DNA of 5,019 nt from Bacteroidia bacterium (lineage in GTDB: Bacteria > Bacteroidota > Bacteroidia > Chitinophagales > Saprospiraceae), in the NCBI GenBank assembly GCA_030432855.1, contig JAUILM010000490.1, positions 1 through 5,019 of the forward strand. Reading direction: 5' to 3'. The translations under genes and the position numbers were made by a program. The number at the start of each line of letters is the position of its first letter. The stretch's first letter is position 1. The notes below the pieces were generated by a model, which was given only the letters and a program-made list of their open reading frames with translations, did no database searches and was not told where the DNA came from. Positions 1 to 5,019 of the stretch are shown here, one piece after another.

Positions 1-887
1 AAACCTCAGGACTGACGTTCAATGAGAATGAGCCAATTTCTGCTCGTCACGTGATCCTGGCCACTGGTCATAGTGCTCGAGATATCTACACGCTACTCTT
101 TAGTAAGGGAGTTCGTCTGGATGCGAAGCCATTTGCCATGGGAGTCCGTATCGAGCACCCACAGCCACTGATTGATGAGATGCAGTATGGTCGCACTCCG
201 CGTGAGAAGGGTCTTCCGGCTGCATCCTATCGACTGGCATGCGAAATTGGTGGGAGAGGAGTGTATTCTTTCTGCATGTGTCCGGGAGGGCTCATAGTGC
301 CGGCAGCCACCGCTCCCGGAGAGATCGTGGTGAATGGAATGTCCTTATCCCGGCGTGATTCTCCGTTTGCAAATTCGGGGCTGGTGACTTCTGTGGATGC
401 CGGGCAATGGGCTGAGCATGGCTTTGAAGGCGTCATGGCCGGGCTTCACTATCAGATGATGGTGGAGCAGTCCCTGTTTCAATATGGGGACGGGTCGCAA
501 CGAGCACCCGCACAGCGCGTTACTGATTTCATCAGGCGTAAGGAGAGTGCGTCAGTACCTGAGACTTCCTATATTCCAGGGATTTATAGTGCACCACTTC
601 ATGCACTGCTACCGGCAAATTTGTTTAAATTGTTACTTCAGGGGTTAGAGGTATTTGGAAGACGAGCAAAAGGATATATTTGTGAGGAAGCAGTGGTGGT
701 CGGTACAGAGAGCAGAACCAGTGCACCCATCAGAATTCCCCGTGATCTCAGATTTCTAAATCATCCACAAGTATCCGGACTGTATCCATGCGGAGAGGGA
801 GCCGGATATGCAGGTGGAATTATTTCTGCAGCTATTGATGGTCAGCTGGTGGCAAAAGCAGTTGCTGATCAAGTGAAATCAAATTGA
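1..887 (+). CDS. FAD-dependent dehydrogenase (COG2509-like), C-terminal part, 5' end outside window
   Basis: The reading frame is open from position 3 to a TGA at 885-887, giving 294 visible residues. A GTG at 51 lies inside the protein (ARHVILATGHSARD) and is not the start. The ATGHSARD motif (visible residues 20-27), followed by KPFAMGVRIEHPQ and MQYGR, is characteristic of the uncharacterised FAD-dependent dehydrogenases of COG2509. So are the CPGGLIVPA segment (about 93-101), GTESRTSAP (about 234-242) and the C-terminal flavin-binding YPCGEGAGYAGGI (261-273). Family members are usually a little over 500 residues, so roughly the N-terminal 40 percent, including the Rossmann GxGxxG dinucleotide motif, lies left of the window. 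The protein is probably a cytoplasmic flavoprotein oxidoreductase; its physiological substrate is not known for the family. The stop codon abuts the ATG of the DoxX gene, suggesting an operon. Family assignment is strong; specific function is unknown. Confidence 0.9.
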   Translation, partial: TSGLTFNENEPISARHVILATGHSARDIYTLLFSKGVRLDAKPFAMGVRIEHPQPLIDEMQYGRTPREKGLPAASYRLACEIGGRGVYSFCMCPGGLIVPAATAPGEIVVNGMSLSRRDSPFANSGLVTSVDAGQWAEHGFEGVMAGLHYQMMVEQSLFQYGDGSQRAPAQRVTDFIRRKESASVPETSYIPGIYSAPLHALLPANLFKLLLQGLEVFGRRAKGYICEEAVVVGTESRTSAPIRIPRDLRFLNHPQVSGLYPCGEGAGYAGGIISAAIDGQLVAKAVADQVKSN

Positions 888-1313
888 ATGAAAGATGTCG
901 TTGATCTGATCGGCCGTATTCTATTGGCTACCATATTCTTGTACGAAGGAATTGACTCTATTTGGTACTTCAAAAAGACCAAGGCCCTGATGACCAGCTA
1001 TGGGATCAATTTCCAGCAGGACATGTTGCTTATGGCGTCCATATTTCTTTTGTTGCTCGGTGGGACACTTTTATTGATTGGATATCGATCAAGATTTGGC
1101 GCCGTGCTTATTCTCCTCTACTGGATACCTCTTACCTTTATCGTACATAGCTTTTGGAATGATCCCCCGGAAGTCCGAAGAATGGAATCCATTCTATTTA
1201 TGAAAAATATGGCAATTGCTGGCGGACTGCTTTCGGTATTCGTCAATGGTAGTGGAAAGTATAGCATAAAAACATTGCTGGCTAATACCAGGGTGCCCAA
1301 GCGATTTCGTTAG
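888..1313 (+). CDS. DoxX family integral membrane protein
   Basis: The gene encodes 141 residues, a normal length for the DoxX family. The ATG at 888-890 follows the upstream TGA with no intervening base (TGAATG), and no Shine-Dalgarno sequence is evident, so translation is probably coupled to the dehydrogenase. Four hydrophobic segments are visible at about 6-22, 46-64, 71-88 and 102-119. The signature parts are an N-terminal GRILLATIFLYEGIDS, the mid-protein GGTLLLIGYRSRFGAVLIL and a late HSFWNDP followed by FMKNMAIAGGLL. DoxX-like proteins are inner-membrane proteins; the founding member is a subunit of an archaeal thiosulfate:quinone oxidoreductase, but most bacterial homologues have no assigned reaction. 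The neighbouring flavoprotein makes a membrane redox role conceivable, which is inference only. The C-terminus is short and basic (RVPKRFR). Membership of the family is confident, function is not. Confidence 0.85.
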   Translation: MKDVVDLIGRILLATIFLYEGIDSIWYFKKTKALMTSYGINFQQDMLLMASIFLLLLGGTLLLIGYRSRFGAVLILLYWIPLTFIVHSFWNDPPEVRRMESILFMKNMAIAGGLLSVFVNGSGKYSIKTLLANTRVPKRFR

Positions 1314-1321
1314 AATTGCGC

Positions 1322-2167
1322 TCAAAAGTCTTCCGGTTCGGGATTTAGAATTTCACCACAGTATTTGCAGTAAACAGCGTCGGGTTCGTGACCTTCCTTA
1401 CTACAAGTTGGACAGCTTTGTCCTGTCACCTTGGCGTCAGCCCGTATTAAACTGGCGGAGACAATACCCGTAGGCACAGCGATCACAGCATAGCCCAGAA
1501 TCATTACGACAGCGGAGAGAAACTTTCCAACATTGGTGATCGGTATGATATCCCCATATCCTACGGTGGTAAGGGTCACAATAGCCCAGTAAATGCTGGT
1601 CGGGATACTGTCAAATGCCGGATTGTCTTCTCCTTCCACCACATACATGACAGACCCTATGATTAGGACTAACAGGACGATGAAATAGAGAAAAACGGCA
1701 ATTTTCTTCTTACTCTGATTGATGGAGTCCAGAATGATGGCTCCCTGGGTCATGAAGGATCCCAACTTCAGTATTCGGAAGATTCGTAATAGTCTTAATG
1801 AGCGGATTACGATCAACGATTGCCCTCCAGCTATAAAAATACCCAGGTATGTGGGAAGCAATGCCAGGAAGTCAATGACACCGTAAAAACTGGAGGCATA
1901 CTTCCACGGTTTATACACAGAATACAATCGAAGGACGTACTCGATTGTGAAAAATACAGTAAAAACCCATTCCAGGACCCGCAATTCAAATCCCCACCTC
2001 AGACGTATGCTTTCAATACTTTCCAGCATAACTACCACTACACTAAGTGCTATGACAGCCAGGAGAATGATATCGAAGAGCTTTCCGGCCGGTGTATCAG
2101 ATTCAAATATTATCTCATGTATCTTGAATCTAAAGCGTCTGAATTTTCTCCGACTCTGATCTGGCAT
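1322..2167 (-). CDS. Voltage-gated-type potassium channel (ion transporter) with C-terminal zinc ribbon
   Basis: This 281-residue protein has the full six-TM Kv layout: S1 about 30-48, S2 about 62-82, S3 about 94-112, S4 about 117-135, S5 about 155-176, pore loop about 188-206 and S6 about 213-240. S4 has a basic residue at every third position (R122, R125, R128, R131, K134), the pattern of a voltage sensor. The pore carries TTVGYGD, with the K+ selectivity filter at residues 201-206 (bases 1550-1567). After S6 comes a short linker and a zinc-ribbon-like tail with CPTC at 252-255 and CKYC at 267-270, ending in an acidic stretch. It should form a tetrameric K+ channel in the inner membrane; gating and the tail's role are unknown. 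The ATG at 2167 gives a basic, hydrophilic N-terminus (MPDQSRRKFRRFRFK), as expected before S1. The gene converges on the DoxX gene, with 8 bases between stops. Confidence 0.93.
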   Translation of the reverse strand: MPDQSRRKFRRFRFKIHEIIFESDTPAGKLFDIILLAVIALSVVVVMLESIESIRLRWGFELRVLEWVFTVFFTIEYVLRLYSVYKPWKYASSFYGVIDFLALLPTYLGIFIAGGQSLIVIRSLRLLRIFRILKLGSFMTQGAIILDSINQSKKKIAVFLYFIVLLVLIIGSVMYVVEGEDNPAFDSIPTSIYWAIVTLTTVGYGDIIPITNVGKFLSAVVMILGYAVIAVPTGIVSASLIRADAKVTGQSCPTCSKEGHEPDAVYCKYCGEILNPEPEDF

Positions 2168-2241
2168 TAGTGATCTAAAATGCTTTAACTCTAATATATG
2201 GGAAAGTTGGGAAGCACTGGTGATATCAGCTTACAATTCCT

Positions 2242-2262
2242 GGAAGGTGAAAAAAACCTTCC
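2242..2262 (-). repeat. Perfect 7-bp hairpin in the probable leader of the K+ channel gene
   Basis: GGAAGGT at 2242-2248 is the exact reverse complement of ACCTTCC at 2256-2262, separated by a 7-base loop made almost only of A (plus strand) or T (minus strand). It lies about 75-95 bases upstream of the channel ATG, on the leader side. No T tract follows the stem on either strand, so it is not a classical intrinsic terminator. The reverse-complement strand could alternatively pair its GGGAAG (bases 2258-2263) with CTTCCC further downstream (2209-2214), excluding the first hairpin. Whether either forms in RNA is untested. Confidence 0.45.
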
Positions 2263-2326
2263 CTAGCAACAACGATATTGTTCACATCCAAATTCATCTC
2301 CCGTCATTTGATCGTGCCTTGATCTC

Positions 2327-2346
2327 TTTTCCTGGAAAGGGGAAAA
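2327..2346. repeat. Short 6-bp inverted repeat
   Basis: TTTTCC at 2327-2332 and GGAAAA at 2341-2346 are perfect complements with an 8-base loop. The stem is short and AT-rich, and no T run follows. It may be chance in sequence of this composition, and is listed only for completeness of the intergenic region. Confidence 0.2.
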
Positions 2347-2442
2347 TACAGAATAGTCAACACAATAGCCAGTTTATCAGCATCATTACAAATGATAATA
2401 GAAGTCAATATAATATCGAGGAAGGTAAAGACAGGGAGAAAA

Positions 2443-2531
2443 AAAGAAAGGAGGAATACTGCAAAGTCTCTTCAACGGGATGGCCTCTAAGCACTCTTAG
2501 GGGAAAATTGATGCAGTCTCCTCCTTACTTT
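2443..2531. repeat. 89-base compound inverted repeat, candidate structured RNA or terminator
   Basis: The left arm (2443-2463) and right arm (2512-2531) pair over 18 positions: 2443-2446 with 2528-2531, one A-A mismatch, 2448-2455 with 2519-2526, a small 2x1 internal loop, and 2458-2463 with 2512-2517. Each arm carries AAGGAGGA or its complement. The 48-base interior holds a second hairpin, CCTCTAAG (2484-2491) with CTTAGGGG (2496-2503) around a 4-base loop; its one non-Watson-Crick position is G-U if read on the plus strand and C-A on the minus strand. On the minus strand the large stem is followed by a T-rich run including seven consecutive T (complement of 2439-2445), as in an intrinsic terminator for the 2TM-domain transcript, which stops about 120 bases upstream. 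Alternatives are a small non-coding RNA or a short miniature-element-like repeat; no target-site duplication is evident. Confidence 0.55.
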
Positions 2532-2649
2532 CACAATAAAAATAAATATAGTTAAAATCGATAAACCAATGTAATAAAGCGAGAAGAATTCTGACTATAC
2601 CTTAAAAAAAATTATAATATATTGATGGTGGGCCTGAAGTCCTGAATTA

Positions 2650-3051
2650 TTACACAAAATCTGAGTCTTTCCAGTTCTTTCGCAATTCTTTAAGCTCCTC
2701 GAGATCCAGTTCGTCCGGGTCTTCTTCTTCCAGGTCGAGATATTCTTCCTGCTCGTAAAATTCAGCATGTTGCTGCTTCCGATCCATCTTTCGAAGCTCT
2801 TCCTCAATCATACGTTCTTCCCAGTTTTTACCAATACCAGGAAATCCGAAAACCTCCACCGCTTCACTGGCTATGCCGATACCCCATCCTGCCACGCAGA
2901 CCAGGGTAATAAAGGGTGGCATTCTCAGTGCAAAGAATAGCAGGGCCAGAAAGATGCTGGTGAAAATCCAGGTGCTGAGATGCTTATAGAATTGCTTCAC
3001 TCTTCGCACTCGTTTTTCCGCAATTCTGTATTTCTCTTCGTCTTGTACCAT
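2650..3051 (-). CDS. 2TM domain-containing membrane protein with acidic C-terminal tail
   Basis: The 133-residue product begins with a basic amphipathic segment (YRIAEKRVRRVKQFYKHL, residues 8-25), then a hydrophobic span at about 26-42, a short MPPF turn, and a second span at about 47-66 ending in GWGIGIA. This is followed by FGKNW-like GIGKNWEERMIEEEL (72-86). That order is the 2TM domain, common in Bacteroidota both as stand-alone proteins and fused to sensor kinases; its function is unsettled. Residues from about 98 to 123 are strongly acidic (repeated EE, ED and DLEEL), longer than the minimal domain needs and predicted to be helical or disordered. The gene ends in tandem TAA TAA stops. 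It lies 94 bases downstream of the small membrane protein gene on the same strand, so cotranscription is possible but not shown. The ATG at 3051 has no Shine-Dalgarno sequence. Confidence 0.85.
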   Translation of the reverse strand: MVQDEEKYRIAEKRVRRVKQFYKHLSTWIFTSIFLALLFFALRMPPFITLVCVAGWGIGIASEAVEVFGFPGIGKNWEERMIEEELRKMDRKQQHAEFYEQEEYLDLEEEDPDELDLEELKELRKNWKDSDFV

Positions 3052-3145
3052 TGAGGCTATTTAGAATTGTACAAAGTGTTCCTCTAGTTAACGATAGAAG
3101 TGTATCCCTTTGTTCATTAATATGAGAATTTCTTAGTGAATAGGA

Positions 3146-3484
3146 TCACTTTTTTCGAAGACTCGCACCCAGCCAGCCGCTAAGGGCTCCTCCAATGCCT
3201 CCGATGACGCCAGTCAGTATGGCAAGGAGTATGCCTGAGAGGCCTCCAAACACTTCTCCTATTTGCTTACTTAGAAGCTGATCATTTCTCAAGTCAAGAA
3301 AGGTTGCCAGAGAAAACCAAACAACCAGCAGGGAGGCAAATCCTGTTAATATCCCCGTTGAAATGGTCGGTCTTACCACATATATGCCCAGAAATACCGC
3401 CAGAAAGGTAGCCATCCAGTGAAAGTATAACCCAGCGACCAGCGCCAGAACACTTATAATGATGAAGGTGATAATCCTAGTCAT
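3146..3484 (-). CDS. Small glycine-rich membrane protein overlapping the acylase gene
   Basis: I do not recognise a named family. The ATG at 3484 gives a 112-residue protein that is hydrophobic almost throughout. Probable membrane segments are about 3-20, 22-38 and 42-63, then a polar LRNDQLLSKQ stretch (65-74), then a glycine-zipper-like segment from about 79 to 106 (GGLSG, GVIGGIGG, SGWLG) and a basic end (SLRKK). The start was chosen because its ATGACTAG overlaps the last 8 bases of the acylase gene, a usual coupling arrangement, and because translation begins directly with a hydrophobic segment. An in-frame ATG at 3541 would add 19 mostly polar or basic residues and a longer overlap, and is less likely. 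Close coupling to a penicillin acylase suggests a shared role in or at the membrane, but this is inference. Confidence 0.75.
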   Translation of the reverse strand: MTRIITFIIISVLALVAGLYFHWMATFLAVFLGIYVVRPTISTGILTGFASLLVVWFSLATFLDLRNDQLLSKQIGEVFGGLSGILLAILTGVIGGIGGALSGWLGASLRKK

Positions 3485-5019
3485 TACTGAATATAATTTT
3501 TTGCGATAGATGAGCTTGTAGTGGTGCCGGATCGTCAACATATCGTAATGAGAAGTAGTTACCGGCAGCCCAATCTTCAATAGTATGTTTGTAGTAGGGA
3601 CTGCCGGGATTGCCGGATTGACCTCCGGGATAGATACCCCAGGCCTCAACCTTGGGATTGCTCAGCTTGACAATCATACGCCAGGATGGACCGTGAGTGC
3701 CTCGCATAGCATTTAAGGCTCTGGCCGTGCTACCTACCTCAATGTCCTGCACCGAGAATGCGGGAATGCGTGTCAGATGATTGATGGTGACAGGTCGGTG
3801 TCTACCGTAATTATACGAAGCATCCAGGGCTAATAAACTGTCACAATATTGTACTGATTCTTCAAAAGCCTGTAAGGCCAGGTCATTTGCATTTTCGATG
3901 ATCTCTGTGTCCATTATGTCAAATACAGGATCTTCTGGATGCATACTTGACAATTCTATGGTCCGCCATATTTCGGGTGTACTGATTTGCAATCCTTCCG
4001 CATGTTGGTACAGCTCATCCCAGGTTTTTCGGTAATATCTCTGATACCATGCATCAAATAGAATGGGCTCGACACGATGCTTATCGTATTGAAAATTCCA
4101 TTCGCGCATTTTTGATATCCAGGGCGATGACAACTCCTCATCTGCTATGAGGTCAAGAAGTACCGGACAAAAATCAGCGGCTAACTGACTGTAATTGTCA
4201 TTCTGAAGATGCTTCATATCCTCCACTGTCCAGTCTGATTTTTCCGATAACTTATTGTTGAGTGTTCTGCTTCTGTAGTCCTCAAAATAACCATAGTAAT
4301 AGTATGGGTAGGTCGTGTCAGTGGAATGCTGATTGGCACTTGAAATAAAACCCCGCTCCGGGTTTTTCACCATGGGTGTGCGATCAAACGGGATCTGTCC
4401 GAGCCAATCTGCACTGCTTTGCGAACCGTCCAGGATCATTTTACCCTGACCGGGACGCTTTATAGGAAAGCTTCCTTGTACTTTGAGGGCAATGTCTCCG
4501 GTTGTGGAGGCAAACGCAAAATTTTGAGGTGGAGAGGTAAATGACTGGAGACTTTCGAGATACTCATCGTATCCTTTCGCTCTGTTCAGGCTCCCAAACG
4601 TCTGATTTATACATGTTTCAGCTGCTACATGGGGCAGCCATTTCAATGCGAGGTCAACAGAGTCACTGTGTAAGATGGGGCCCCAGTGCGTAAAGATGAT
4701 CGTATCTGTCACCGTTTCGCCACCTTTTACGTGATATTGCTCTATGCTGGGTATGGCATCATAGGTTTTCCCATCGATTACGTACTGTTCTTTCTTATTA
4801 TCTGTCCACAGTATGGAGTAAAGATCGGATACATCCTGTCCCACGTTGGTCTGTCCCCAGGCGATGTGTTCATTGAAACCAATAATGACATTAGGAATAC
4901 CCGGAAAGGAAACTCCGTAGCTATTCACATCCCCGGATACCAGGTGCAGTTCGTACCAAACAGACGGCAGTGACAGGGATAGGTGAGGGTCATTGCAGAG
5001 AATAGCTGCACCATCACTT
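3477..5019 (-). CDS. Penicillin acylase family protein (Ntn hydrolase, peptidase S45), N-terminus outside window
   Basis: The frame is open from the right edge (first full codon 5018-5016) to TAG at 3477-3479, giving 513 visible residues; a GTG at 4928 is internal. The visible part covers nearly all of the beta chain. It opens with LCNDPHL and PSVWYELHL (about 7-25), then PGIPNVIIGFNEHIAWGQTN (39-58), a run that typically follows the autocatalytic Ser nucleophile of the family, so that Ser should lie roughly a dozen residues beyond the edge. Further signatures are SPPQNFAFA (162-170), NPERGFISSANQ (219-230), whose Asn229 matches the oxyanion-hole Asn of penicillin G acylase, YRSRTL (248-253), HGPSWRMIV (442-450) and GGQSGNPGSPYY (465-476). 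Family members are exported, processed into two chains, and hydrolyse amide bonds of penicillins, acyl-homoserine lactones or other acyl-amides. The substrate here cannot be read from sequence. It overlaps the next gene by 8 bases. Confidence 0.93.
   Translation of the reverse strand, partial: SDGAAILCNDPHLSLSLPSVWYELHLVSGDVNSYGVSFPGIPNVIIGFNEHIAWGQTNVGQDVSDLYSILWTDNKKEQYVIDGKTYDAIPSIEQYHVKGGETVTDTIIFTHWGPILHSDSVDLALKWLPHVAAETCINQTFGSLNRAKGYDEYLESLQSFTSPPQNFAFASTTGDIALKVQGSFPIKRPGQGKMILDGSQSSADWLGQIPFDRTPMVKNPERGFISSANQHSTDTTYPYYYYGYFEDYRSRTLNNKLSEKSDWTVEDMKHLQNDNYSQLAADFCPVLLDLIADEELSSPWISKMREWNFQYDKHRVEPILFDAWYQRYYRKTWDELYQHAEGLQISTPEIWRTIELSSMHPEDPVFDIMDTEIIENANDLALQAFEESVQYCDSLLALDASYNYGRHRPVTINHLTRIPAFSVQDIEVGSTARALNAMRGTHGPSWRMIVKLSNPKVEAWGIYPGGQSGNPGSPYYKHTIEDWAAGNYFSLRYVDDPAPLQAHLSQKIIFSND

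Larger units (their letters stand above)
2168..2649. other. AT-rich intergenic region without a convincing gene
   Basis: This 482-base gap separates the K+ channel gene from the 2TM-domain gene, both on the minus strand. It should therefore hold the 3' UTR and terminator of the acylase/2TM unit and the promoter and leader of the channel gene. It is visibly richer in A and T than its neighbours. A plus-strand ORF of 111 codons at 2220-2555 has low-complexity, lysine/asparagine/serine-rich content, no recognisable domain, and runs through two inverted repeats, so it is not called as a gene. Supported contents are a perfect 7-bp hairpin at 2242-2262, a short inverted repeat at 2327-2346, a large compound inverted repeat at 2443-2531, and an eight-base A run at 2604-2611 in AT-only sequence. 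No tRNA or insertion sequence was recognised. Confidence 0.7.

Noticed and set aside
1820..2170. Plus-strand ORFs (116 and 70 codons) antisense to the K+ channel gene
   Set aside because: They lie opposite the strongly supported S1-S4 coding region and resemble no known protein.
2220..2555. Plus-strand ORF of 111 codons in the intergenic region
   Set aside because: Its product is low-complexity with no recognisable domain, there is no convincing ribosome binding site or promoter, and it runs through several inverted repeats. Chance opening in AT-rich DNA is more likely.
2604..2630. Possible terminator with an eight-T run (minus strand) soon after the 2TM gene
   Set aside because: The T run is preceded only by AT-only sequence with no stable GC-containing stem, so it does not meet the usual pattern.
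2595..2807. Minus-strand ORF of 70 codons overlapping the end of the 2TM-domain gene
   Set aside because: It is an out-of-frame shadow of a well-supported gene and its composition is not protein-like.
3067..3074. TTGTACAA palindrome upstream of the 2TM-domain gene
   Set aside because: It is a single 8-base palindrome with no flanking symmetry or second copy; too short to call an operator.
3485..3649. N-terminal extension of the small membrane protein to a TTG at 3649 or ATG at 3541
   Set aside because: The extension lies wholly inside the acylase C-terminal coding region and is polar and unlike the rest of the protein. The ATG at 3484 gives the usual short overlap.
4686..4973. Plus-strand ORF of 95 codons antisense to the acylase gene
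   Set aside because: It is the complement of conserved acylase motifs, so its opening is explained by the acylase codons.

Overview
The window looks like chromosomal DNA of a member of the Bacteroidota or a close relative. The clues are a 2TM-domain protein of the kind abundant in that phylum, start codons that mostly lack Shine-Dalgarno sequences, and tightly packed or overlapping genes. This assignment is an inference; no rRNA or other phylogenetic marker is present.

Layout. Positions 1-1313 hold a plus-strand pair: the C-terminal half of a COG2509-type FAD-dependent dehydrogenase (cut by the left edge), then a DoxX-family membrane protein whose ATG directly follows the dehydrogenase TGA. 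Eight bases further on, the convergent minus-strand gene (1322-2167) encodes a six-TM voltage-gated-type K+ channel with a TVGYGD filter and a C-terminal four-cysteine zinc ribbon. Positions 2168-2649 are a visibly AT-rich gap with no convincing gene. It contains a notable 89-base imperfect inverted repeat (2443-2531) enclosing a second hairpin, and a smaller perfect hairpin (2242-2262) in the probable channel leader. Positions 2650-5019 hold a minus-strand cluster, read right to left: a penicillin acylase family (Ntn-hydrolase, S45) protein cut by the right edge, an overlapping small glycine-rich membrane protein, and a 2TM-domain protein with a very acidic tail.

How the genes fit together. 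The acylase and the small membrane protein overlap by 8 bases and are probably translationally coupled, so a functional link is plausible but unproven. The dehydrogenase-DoxX pair has zero spacing and is probably cotranscribed. The K+ channel appears to be a separate unit. No phage, insertion sequence, CRISPR array, tRNA or rRNA was seen. Most of the window is ordinary housekeeping or accessory metabolism. The non-coding structure at 2443-2531 and the zinc-ribbon channel are the parts most worth a second look.
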